17,054 nt of DNA from an uncultured Bacillota bacterium (GTDB lineage Bacteria; Bacillota_I; Bacilli_A; RFN20; CAG-631): assembly GCA_905197115.1 (NCBI GenBank), contig CAJJXN010000028.1, forward strand, positions 1-17,054, written 5' to 3'. The notes beneath the pieces are model-generated. The model did not search any database and had not been told where the DNA came from. It saw nothing but the letters and a program-made list of their open reading frames with translations. Made by a program: the position numbers and the translations under genes. The stretch's first letter is position 1. Each line of letters begins with the position of its first letter. Below are positions 7,300 to 13,957 of the stretch, piece after piece.

Positions 7300-8316
7300 A
7301 TGGTTAAGTTAAATAAAAAAGCCAAAAAAATTATTTATATTGCCATTCCATTAATTATTGTTTTAATCGTTGCGACAATCTTAGTGAGTGGTAAAAACAA
7401 AAAGCGAGATGCAGCAAATCATCCAAATAATGAAACTATGATGCAAGAACAAGCGAATGTTTATTTATTAAGTGATGAAAATATAATTGTGCCTTTAACT
7501 GTTAAATATAATCAAAAGGACACATTAGGAGAAAATTTATTAATGGTGCTATCATTAATTAAAGAAAATAGCCCAATTTGCAACGATACATTTCAAGGCG
7601 TAATTCCAGAACAAGCTAAAATTAATAATTTAGAGTTAGATGGAAGTAAAGTATTAACGATTGATTTTGATGAAGGATTTTTAGAATACAATGAAAACCA
7701 TGAAGTTGCTTTATTACAAACAATTACTTGGACAATGACTGAATTTGAAGAAGTAGATGCAATCACACTTACAATTAATGAAGAGCCGTTATTAAATCTA
7801 CCTCGTAAGCATACTCCTGTTGCTAATTTACTTACTCGAGAAATGGGTATTAACAACATGCTTGTTACCTCTACACCAGATATTTTAGGGTCAACAAAAA
7901 TTTTATCTTATTATACAAAAACAATTGATAAAAAAGATTATGTCATTCCTGTAACTCAATATGTAAAGAATGTTAAAAACGTTTCGTTATATGATTTAAC
8001 GATTCAAAAATTACTTGAAAAACCAGCCATTACAACACGTTTAAAAGTCGTGGACTGTTTAAAAGAAATTAAACTTGAAAAAGCCAGTGAATTGAAAGAT
8101 CACATTTTAGAAGTATCATTAAATGAAAAAGCATTATTTGATGAAAATACAGTTCAAAAAAATATTTATGAAATGATCTTTGCTTCAATGTCACTTTATG
8201 AAGAAGTTTCAGATGTCAGCTTTGTTATTAATGAAAATGTAACACCAGTAAATGGCCATAAGCCAGATGAAACATTTTTTGTAAGTTCAATTGTATTTAA
8301 TGAATATTATATTTAA
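7300..8316 (+). CDS. gerM: GerM-like membrane-anchored protein with two GerMN domains
   Basis: A 338-residue protein. A basic N-terminus and one hydrophobic helix (about 10-30) are followed by an Asn/Lys-rich linker. Two successive alpha/beta modules of the GerMN type follow, roughly 52-165 and 198-316. Each carries a pattern like LDGSKVLTIDFDEGFL then a helix and AITLTINEEPL, and the second copy is more diverged. In Bacillus, GerM is a lipoprotein needed to build the SpoIIIA-SpoIIQ channel between mother cell and forespore. Here no lipobox cysteine is seen, so anchoring would be by the uncleaved helix. GGGAAGGA precedes the ATG at 7300. The adjacent gerE-like gene supports the name, but GerMN domains also occur outside sporulation. 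A bidirectional terminator overlaps the stop codon. Confidence 0.8.
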   Translation: MVKLNKKAKKIIYIAIPLIIVLIVATILVSGKNKKRDAANHPNNETMMQEQANVYLLSDENIIVPLTVKYNQKDTLGENLLMVLSLIKENSPICNDTFQGVIPEQAKINNLELDGSKVLTIDFDEGFLEYNENHEVALLQTITWTMTEFEEVDAITLTINEEPLLNLPRKHTPVANLLTREMGINNMLVTSTPDILGSTKILSYYTKTIDKKDYVIPVTQYVKNVKNVSLYDLTIQKLLEKPAITTRLKVVDCLKEIKLEKASELKDHILEVSLNEKALFDENTVQKNIYEMIFASMSLYEEVSDVSFVINENVTPVNGHKPDETFFVSSIVFNEYYI

Positions 8317-8338
8317 AAAAAGGGAAATCCCTTTTTTT
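8315..8338. terminator. Bidirectional terminator between convergent genes
   Basis: A perfect 10-bp stem AAAAAAAGGG/CCCTTTTTTT (8315-8324 and 8329-8338) has loop AAAT and U-tracts in both directions. It overlaps the stop codons of both the gerM-like gene and the reverse-strand glycosidase gene. Confidence 0.9.
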
Positions 8339-10334
8339 ATTTTATAGAAATTAAAATTTGTGTATAATTTGAAATAACATACGTTTTAGTTTCTTTTCCT
8401 TGAATTAAAATATAAACTTGATTATTCTCTTTTAAAGTCATCTTGATATGAAGATTTTGATTGCATAAATAAATGTTTTGTAAGTAAATAGAAGATAACT
8501 TTAAACTAAGGGATGGTTTTAAATAAAAAGAATCAAAAGAATGAGGAACATAGCCCATTACCCCTTCAATTAAAATACGAGCATAGAGTGCACTTTCAGC
8601 AGATAACTGAGCTTGATTCCCTTCTGGGTATGCTTCAATTGGATAAGGAACATGTTCACTTAATAATCGATTATAGGTATATTTTAAAAGTAATTGAGTA
8701 GCATTTTTGGCATCTTCACCACAAAATATTCCACGAATAGCCATTAAAGTGACGCGATCCCAAAAAACATTCTCCGCAGTTGAAGTTAAAAAACCTTCGT
8801 TGGTATTTAAAGGTGAATGAAGTAAAGTATGAATGACTTCTTTTTTTCTATTTATAAGACCGTTGATTAAAGGGTAACACATATGACTTCTTAAATTGTT
8901 TTCTTCCATACAATATTGATAAGTTAAAAAATTTTCTACATTTTTAAAAAAATAAGTATCTATATTTTGGGCTAAAAGTTGTGCTTGCTGACGATATGTA
9001 TTTGCTATTTTTAAAGTGTCAAATAAATCAGCTCCACTTAATAAAGCAGCGTAAGCAATCGCATTAGTTGATAAGTTAGCTTTTCCTGATTCAAAGCGAT
9101 TTTCTAATTCATCACTATCGCTTTCAATTACACCATTTTGATTGATTTTTGATAAGGTATAATCTAAACACCATTGAATGGCTTTTACATATTTTTTTGC
9201 TACATGTTCGTTTCCATTAGTTAAAAGAAAACGACTTGCTCCATAGGCATACATCGCTCCATCACCACGATCTTTTGCCCCATTCCAATAGTCTAATCCT
9301 TCTGCAATAATACTTGAAACTAAGGGTTGATTACTAAACATATATTGTTGAAATAAATCCATTGAATTAAAACTTGCTTGATAGGAAGGTTCATAGTTTT
9401 GATATGCAAAGAAAGGATTTGCATATTCTAATTGATCATTGGTCCAAATGGCTGCATAATATTGACCCCCACCGGGACTATGCAAGTAACCCGTTTTTGT
9501 TTTAAAAACACTTTCATTTGCTCTTACTTTAGCAAAATAAAATAAAGTATCTATTTCTTTACAATTTGTAGTTAAATGAAGTTGATTATTAATTTGATTT
9601 AAAAATGTTTTTCTTTTATTTTCTTGTAAAGCGCAATCAAATTGAAGTTGTTCTCCTTCATAAAGACATGTAAGTACACTATAAAGAGTAATGGTTTCAT
9701 TTTTCTTTAAAGTTAAAGTTTGTAAAGTGTTTTCTTTTAAAGAATTGAATTCATTTGTCAAACATATTTGATGCATTACCCAATATGATTTGTTTTCAAA
9801 GCATTGATTTGAATCTTGATGATGTAATACATTTGAAGTGTTGAACTGAAGTACGATTGGCTCTTCATTTTTATTTGTAAAAGTAAGTTTGGTTATAAAA
9901 CCAGGGTAATCGATACTCGAAAATAAAGTTCGGTGAATTTCTAAATTTTTAAATTGAGTCTGAATGTGAATTATTCCATCTAATTGCAAAGATAGAAGCG
10001 TTTCATTTTGAATTTTTTCTTGGTTATAAAAAAACGCATCTTCGTCTTCAATATAAAAGGCAAAACTACCTCTTGTATCATTTTCTTTTTTTCGAAAAGT
10101 AGGGAACGTGCAATGCTTTGCTAAACGTAGTTTTTTGTTTTGATCAATTTCATAAAATAAAATGGTTGAGTTATAAAATCCAGCTGTCTCAATGTGATTG
10201 ACATAGTTAGAATTAAAATGTGTATATTCAATTTGAGTAGAAGAATTTAGATGATAATGTTGTTGTTTGTGTGGATGAATTTGAATTTGCGTCCATTTTG
10301 GGAAAATCGGATTCGGATTACTTAAAAATAGCAT
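8337..10334 (-). CDS. Predicted cytoplasmic six-hairpin (alpha/alpha)6 glycosidase
   Basis: A 665-residue protein that looks like a carbohydrate-active enzyme of the six-hairpin type; I cannot assign a family. Three parts can be seen. Residues 1-250 are mostly beta strands (sandwich). Residues about 255-600 are helical and Trp/Tyr/Asp-rich. A short beta tail runs from 605 to 665. Motifs typical of such barrels are IWTNDQLEYANPF (Asp300, Glu303), DRGDGAMYAYGA (Asp356, Asp358), TAENVFWDRVTLMAIRG and PIEAYPEGNQAQLSAESALYAR (Glu567, Glu571). The acidic residues are candidate catalysts. No signal peptide or membrane helix is present, so it should act inside the cell on imported oligosaccharides or internal glycans. 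AAGGAG lies 7 bases before the ATG. It has its own promoter, converges on the gerM-like gene, and no transporter is nearby. Confidence 0.72.
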   Translation of the reverse strand: MLFLSNPNPIFPKWTQIQIHPHKQQHYHLNSSTQIEYTHFNSNYVNHIETAGFYNSTILFYEIDQNKKLRLAKHCTFPTFRKKENDTRGSFAFYIEDEDAFFYNQEKIQNETLLSLQLDGIIHIQTQFKNLEIHRTLFSSIDYPGFITKLTFTNKNEEPIVLQFNTSNVLHHQDSNQCFENKSYWVMHQICLTNEFNSLKENTLQTLTLKKNETITLYSVLTCLYEGEQLQFDCALQENKRKTFLNQINNQLHLTTNCKEIDTLFYFAKVRANESVFKTKTGYLHSPGGGQYYAAIWTNDQLEYANPFFAYQNYEPSYQASFNSMDLFQQYMFSNQPLVSSIIAEGLDYWNGAKDRGDGAMYAYGASRFLLTNGNEHVAKKYVKAIQWCLDYTLSKINQNGVIESDSDELENRFESGKANLSTNAIAYAALLSGADLFDTLKIANTYRQQAQLLAQNIDTYFFKNVENFLTYQYCMEENNLRSHMCYPLINGLINRKKEVIHTLLHSPLNTNEGFLTSTAENVFWDRVTLMAIRGIFCGEDAKNATQLLLKYTYNRLLSEHVPYPIEAYPEGNQAQLSAESALYARILIEGVMGYVPHSFDSFYLKPSLSLKLSSIYLQNIYLCNQNLHIKMTLKENNQVYILIQGKETKTYVISNYTQILISIK

Positions 10335-10360
10335 ACAATCGCTCCTTTATGAATAAATGT

Positions 10361-10369
10361 ATTATAGCA
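10361..10369 (-). promoter_or_regulatory. Extended -10 promoter of the glycosidase gene
   Basis: The minus strand reads TGCTATAAT, a perfect TGn-TATAAT extended -10, 26 bases before the ATG. The -35 region overlaps the preceding terminator hairpin and has no clear hexamer. Confidence 0.7.
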
Positions 10370-10370
10370 T

Positions 10371-10404
10371 AAAAAAAGTTCATAAACGAGAAAGTTTATG
10401 AACT
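10371..10404 (-). terminator. Strong intrinsic terminator after the SGNH lipoprotein gene
   Basis: A perfect 11-bp stem AGTTCATAAAC/GTTTATGAACT (10377-10387 and 10394-10404) has a 6-base loop and is followed on the minus strand by seven T. It ends the CofE-like/SGNH operon. The next gene's -10 starts directly beyond the T-run. Confidence 0.93.
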
Positions 10405-10410
10405 CTAAAA

Positions 10411-11442
10411 TTAAATTTCGCTTAAAATTCTTTGAGCTAAAGTTCTTTGTCCAACTTCTGCTGGATGAATTCCATCAGGAATATAAGTTTCCCAATTGCT
10501 TGAATTCCATAAATCATACGTTGGAATGGAAATAAAACCGAATTTTTGAACAATTTCTCTTATTTTAGCACTATATTCTTCTCTAGAAGATCCACATCCT
10601 GGCACTTGGTATTGTGCATCTTGACCCCAAGTTGAATAAGGAATTTCAATTGCTACAATTCGAATTTTAGGATTATAAGATAATAAAGTTTGATACATAT
10701 AGTTATAGGCTCCTAAGAAAGTAGTGGACTCTTCTACTGTTTTAGGATTATCTTCTAAAGTTCCAAAAGGAACACAACGCATAAAGTCATTGGTACCAAA
10801 CATGATGAAAGCATAATCTGCGCTTTCATTTTGTTTTTTAGAATTTTGAACTTGTTTAAACCCAAAATTATAAGATGGATCAATAGAAGCAATAGAAGTG
10901 CAAGTTCCAGCTGTTGCCCCACTTTGGGATAAATTGTAGATTTGTTTCATTTGCGCCATTTCATTTAACATACTCGGATAATAGCCAAAACCAGTGTGAT
11001 AAATGTCATAACCAGGACGATTTTTTTGATCTGTAATAGAATCACCATAGAATGTTGCTGTTTTGTTAAATAGACGACCTCTATCTAAGGTGAAATGAGC
11101 ATTCATATACTCATCTGATTGCACTGTAACGGTTAATTTTTGATAACATTTATTTCCATGAATAGTGATTTCAGTTGAACCCAATTGTTTGCCTTGAATA
11201 ATTCCAATGTCGCTATCAAAAGCAATAATCTCTTTTTGGCTTACTTCAAGGGATAAAACATGCTCGTTATATTCTTCTTTTATCATGGAAAAAACATTGT
11301 AAGATTCATTGACAGCAAGTTCAATTTTAGTAAGATTCGTTAATTGGATTTCTTTTTCTTTTGTGTTAGGTGTAGATGTAGAATTATTGCCACAACCACT
11401 TAAAAAGAAACATGCAGTTAATAAATAAAGTAATTTTTTCAT
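10411..11442 (-). CDS. SGNH/GDSL hydrolase lipoprotein with Ig-like domain
   Basis: A 343-residue exported lipoprotein. MKKLLYLLTACFFLSGC is a lipoprotein signal peptide with lipobox LSGC and lipidated Cys17. After a Ser/Thr/Asn linker, residues about 35-108 look like a bacterial Ig-like (BIG2) domain (AFDSDIGIIQGKQLGSTEITI). The SGNH hydrolase domain follows: GDSIT with nucleophile Ser135, SGATAG near 174 (block II Gly), GTND with Asn218 and Asp219, and DGIHP with Asp323 and His326. All the residues that name the family are present, so it should be an active esterase or deacetylase at the outer membrane face. Targets could be acylated sugars, lipids or peptidoglycan. GGAAGGA precedes the ATG. 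It begins 15 bases after the CofE-like gene, so the two form an operon. Confidence 0.9.
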   Translation of the reverse strand: MKKLLYLLTACFFLSGCGNNSTSTPNTKEKEIQLTNLTKIELAVNESYNVFSMIKEEYNEHVLSLEVSQKEIIAFDSDIGIIQGKQLGSTEITIHGNKCYQKLTVTVQSDEYMNAHFTLDRGRLFNKTATFYGDSITDQKNRPGYDIYHTGFGYYPSMLNEMAQMKQIYNLSQSGATAGTCTSIASIDPSYNFGFKQVQNSKKQNESADYAFIMFGTNDFMRCVPFGTLEDNPKTVEESTTFLGAYNYMYQTLLSYNPKIRIVAIEIPYSTWGQDAQYQVPGCGSSREEYSAKIREIVQKFGFISIPTYDLWNSSNWETYIPDGIHPAEVGQRTLAQRILSEI

Positions 11443-11457
11443 AAGTATCCTTCCTTT

Positions 11458-12657
11458 TTATTTCGTATAATTATCAAAGTATCCTTGGATTAAAATGATT
11501 GGTGTTCCTTTGTCGCCACTACCTGAAGTTAAGTCACATAAAGATCCGATTAAATCGGTTAAACGACGTGGTGTTGTGCCTTGTGTAACCATTTGCCCTT
11601 TTAAGTTTTCTGCTTTTTTATCTTTTTTAGCTATGTAATCTTTAATGGCATTTTTTAATTCTTCACCTTTTAATGTGGCAAAATCATTATCTGCAAGATA
11701 TTTAAGTTTAACTTCATTTGGAGTTCCTTCTAATCCACTTGTGTAGCCAGGAGAAACTACAGGATCGGCTAATTCCCAAATCTTACCAACAGGATCTTTA
11801 AAGGCTCCATCGCCATATACCATGACTTCTATTTGTTTATTGGTAGCTAGTTTTAGTTTGGCTTGAATTTCTAAAACAAATTCTTGACAATGAATTGGAA
11901 ATAGTTTTACTGAGTCTTCTGTCGCTTTATTTGAACCGAGTAGTCCATATTGTGGATTATAACCACTTCCATTAATACTAGAAGTTAAAATATCGTCTAG
12001 ACTATAAACTTGTTTTGCTCCTTTTTGTAAAAGTAAACGTTTTGTACGGGCACGAGTGTGGATATCACAATTTAAAATGTAAGGTGTATAATTTAAAATA
12101 GCTTGAGGCTGATTAGCAAAAATAATTTCTACTTCACAACCTTGTTCTTCAATTAGATTTTTATAAAAATCAACATAATCAACACCAGTAAAATAATGTT
12201 TTTGATAACCAAATATTGCACGATACTTTTCTAATGTCAAAACATCACTCCATGGATTAATACCTGCTTCATCTAAAGCGTCCACATCTACTAAGTGATT
12301 ACCTACTTCATCAGATGGATAACTCAACATTAATACGATTTTTTTACAACCTTTAGCAATTCCTTTTAAACAAACAGAGAAACGATTTCGACTTAAAATA
12401 GGGAATAAAACACCAACTGTTTCATTATGAAATTTGTTTTCAATATCTTTTGCAATTTGCTCAATTGTGGCATAGTTTCCTTGGGAACGTGCTACAACAG
12501 CTTCTGTAACGGCAACGACATCTTTATCATGTAATGTAATATTTTCTTCTTGAACAGCTTTTAAAACAGAGTCAACGACAATATCAACTAAGTTGTCTCC
12601 TTTTTTTATAATAGGGGCTCTAACACCTCTAGAGACAGTTCCAATCATTCTTTCCAT
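11458..12657 (-). CDS. CofE-like protein (coenzyme F420-0:L-glutamate ligase family)
   Basis: A 399-residue cytoplasmic protein that resembles the F420-0:gamma-glutamyl ligase fold as found in Firmicutes. Landmarks are the N-terminal TVSRGVRAPIIKKGDNLVDIV, then DVVAVTEAVVARSQGNYAT (45-64), the equivalent of the family's substrate-side segment. Later come PILSRNRFSVCLKGIAKG (86-103) and YGDGAFKDPVGKIWELADPVVSPGYTSG (281-308), a likely metal/nucleotide site. It also has a Gly/Thr-rich C-terminus. True CofE adds glutamate to coenzyme F420, but organisms of this group are not expected to make F420, so the actual acceptor is unknown. GGAGGA lies 9 bases before the ATG and a TGn extended -10 lies upstream. 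The SGNH lipoprotein gene follows closely. Family membership is fairly sure; biochemical function is not. Confidence 0.82.
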   Translation of the reverse strand: MERMIGTVSRGVRAPIIKKGDNLVDIVVDSVLKAVQEENITLHDKDVVAVTEAVVARSQGNYATIEQIAKDIENKFHNETVGVLFPILSRNRFSVCLKGIAKGCKKIVLMLSYPSDEVGNHLVDVDALDEAGINPWSDVLTLEKYRAIFGYQKHYFTGVDYVDFYKNLIEEQGCEVEIIFANQPQAILNYTPYILNCDIHTRARTKRLLLQKGAKQVYSLDDILTSSINGSGYNPQYGLLGSNKATEDSVKLFPIHCQEFVLEIQAKLKLATNKQIEVMVYGDGAFKDPVGKIWELADPVVSPGYTSGLEGTPNEVKLKYLADNDFATLKGEELKNAIKDYIAKKDKKAENLKGQMVTQGTTPRRLTDLIGSLCDLTSGSGDKGTPIILIQGYFDNYTK

Positions 12658-12689
12658 ACTTTTGATTCCTCCATAAAAAATACAGAATA

Positions 12690-12698
12690 ATTATAGCA
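12690..12698 (-). promoter_or_regulatory. Extended -10 promoter of the CofE-like/SGNH operon
   Basis: The minus strand reads TGCTATAAT (TGn-TATAAT), 32 bases before the CofE-like ATG. No clear -35 hexamer stands at the right distance. Confidence 0.7.
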
Positions 12699-12732
12699 CT
12701 CTCAATTGGAAGAAAAAAGAAAAAATTAATAA

Positions 12733-13845
12733 TTATTTTTTCTCTTTTTTGTTTAAATGATTGAAATAGAAAAGAAGTAATTGAATGGCTTCAGAAAGAA
12801 TAATAATCGATATGAATATAAATGAACTATAAAATATTAAATAATAATAATCAGTTTTTAAGGCTAAATAAACTGAAAAACTGGCTGCCGAAAGATAAAA
12901 AATAATTTGAGAAAATAAATAAGCAATATAAGAAAATATCAATAAATTAGGATGTTTATTTTTGAAATAAATACCTGATATAATGTTTATAAGCCATAGT
13001 GGTATTAAATATATAAGGTCATTTCTGCAAATGTTAAAGAAATATATATAACCATGTTCATTTTCATAAAGTGGGAAAAGTAAAGATATGAAAGTTATAA
13101 TAGGGAAAAATATATAAAATGAAGTAAAAGCGATTTGTCGAAAATCATATTTCTTTTTATATTTTAATGAAGTATAAGTTAAATAAAAAACACTACTTAT
13201 AGAAAAAATAATCATTCCTAAAATAACTTGAAAAATAAGAAAACTTTTTATTGATAACGCAATCTTGTAACTCCCAGTTAATTTGTATGGAATAGAATAA
13301 AATAAAATAGATGCAAAAATTCCATAAATAAACAAAGAAAAAAACAAATGAATTTTTGAATATCTTTTTATTTTAAGTGAGTCTTGTATGGAAGACATAT
13401 GAACAAAAGGCAATAAAATAATCAAAATGATAGCACTTAAAAAATAAACGGAAACACTAATCCAACAAGAAAGAATATTATTTTTGATTGTGTAACCTAA
13501 AACATAAATAAGTAAATATGCAATTGCCATAAAAGAATAAGAGATAGCAAAAAATAAATTTGATTTTTTTTCATTTTTTTCTTGAAAGTAGGAATCAAAT
13601 TCTTTCTTGTTTTCTGTTTTTGAGATTAAATTATTATCTACTTCCCCTTTTAAAATTTCATCAATAGACACGTTATAAAATTCAGCTAAAGCTTTTAAAA
13701 GTGGAATTTCAGGAAGAGTATCTCCACATTCCCATTTTGATACTGTTTTATTTGATATTTCAAAGATATTTGCTAGTTCTGTTTGTGTTAAGCTTTTTTG
13801 CTTTCTAAGTTTTTGTAAAAATAAACCAATTTTTTGATTGTCCAT
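12733..13845 (-). CDS. XRE-family HTH regulator fused to a polytopic membrane domain
   Basis: A 370-residue protein. Residues 5-62 are a Cro/CI-type helix-turn-helix: IGLFLQKLRKQKSLTQTELA, ISNKTVSKWECGDTLPEIPLLKALAEFYNVSIDEIL. A charged linker (about 68-95) leads to about eight hydrophobic segments (near 97-119, 124-148, 166-188, 202-226, 238-260, 275-295, 301-328 and 334-362). Together they make a membrane-tethered regulator, a design common in Firmicutes and often of unknown signal. The frame also opens at a GTG at 13854, but that GTG is part of the AGAGGTGA ribosome binding site. The ATG at 13843-13845 is therefore the start. The gene is very AT-rich and stands alone. A perfect palindrome lies about 70 bases upstream and may be its operator. 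Target genes are unknown; the flanking S41 and CofE-like genes are candidates. Confidence 0.85.
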   Translation of the reverse strand: MDNQKIGLFLQKLRKQKSLTQTELANIFEISNKTVSKWECGDTLPEIPLLKALAEFYNVSIDEILKGEVDNNLISKTENKKEFDSYFQEKNEKKSNLFFAISYSFMAIAYLLIYVLGYTIKNNILSCWISVSVYFLSAIILIILLPFVHMSSIQDSLKIKRYSKIHLFFSLFIYGIFASILFYSIPYKLTGSYKIALSIKSFLIFQVILGMIIFSISSVFYLTYTSLKYKKKYDFRQIAFTSFYIFFPIITFISLLFPLYENEHGYIYFFNICRNDLIYLIPLWLINIISGIYFKNKHPNLLIFSYIAYLFSQIIFYLSAASFSVYLALKTDYYYLIFYSSFIFISIIILSEAIQLLLFYFNHLNKKEKK

Positions 13846-13850
13846 ATGAT

Positions 13851-13858
13851 TCACCTCT
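13851..13858 (-). promoter_or_regulatory. Ribosome binding site deciding the XRE regulator start
   Basis: Minus-strand AGAGGTGA lies 5 bases before the ATG at 13845. The upstream in-frame GTG at 13854 is inside this element and so is unlikely to initiate. Confidence 0.75.
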
Positions 13859-13915
13859 TGCTTAAATATAGTTCAAAAAAATAATAAATAAAACATCTTT
13901 TCATGAGAATTTGAT

Positions 13916-13930
13916 TCTATTTAAAATAGA
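13916..13930. repeat. Perfect palindrome upstream of the XRE regulator
   Basis: TCTATTT-A-AAATAGA is a perfect 7-bp inverted repeat around one central base, in the gap between the S41 and XRE genes. A second weaker inverted repeat TTCATTT/AAATGAA (13933-13939 and 13949-13955) lies next to it. Neither has a U-tract, so neither is a convincing terminator; an operator is possible. Confidence 0.5.
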
Positions 13931-13957
13931 CTTTCATTTTTGACGCTTAAATGAATA

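Noticed and set aside
8513..8701. Short plus-strand frame inside the glycosidase gene
   Set aside because: It is the complement of a well-supported coding region and shows no family features.
12699..12732. Terminator after the XRE regulator gene
   Set aside because: Only an imperfect, purely A/T inverted repeat is present, so a real hairpin terminator cannot be claimed.
13846..13854. GTG start at 13854 for the XRE regulator
   Set aside because: The GTG belongs to the AGAGGTGA ribosome binding site of the ATG at 13845.
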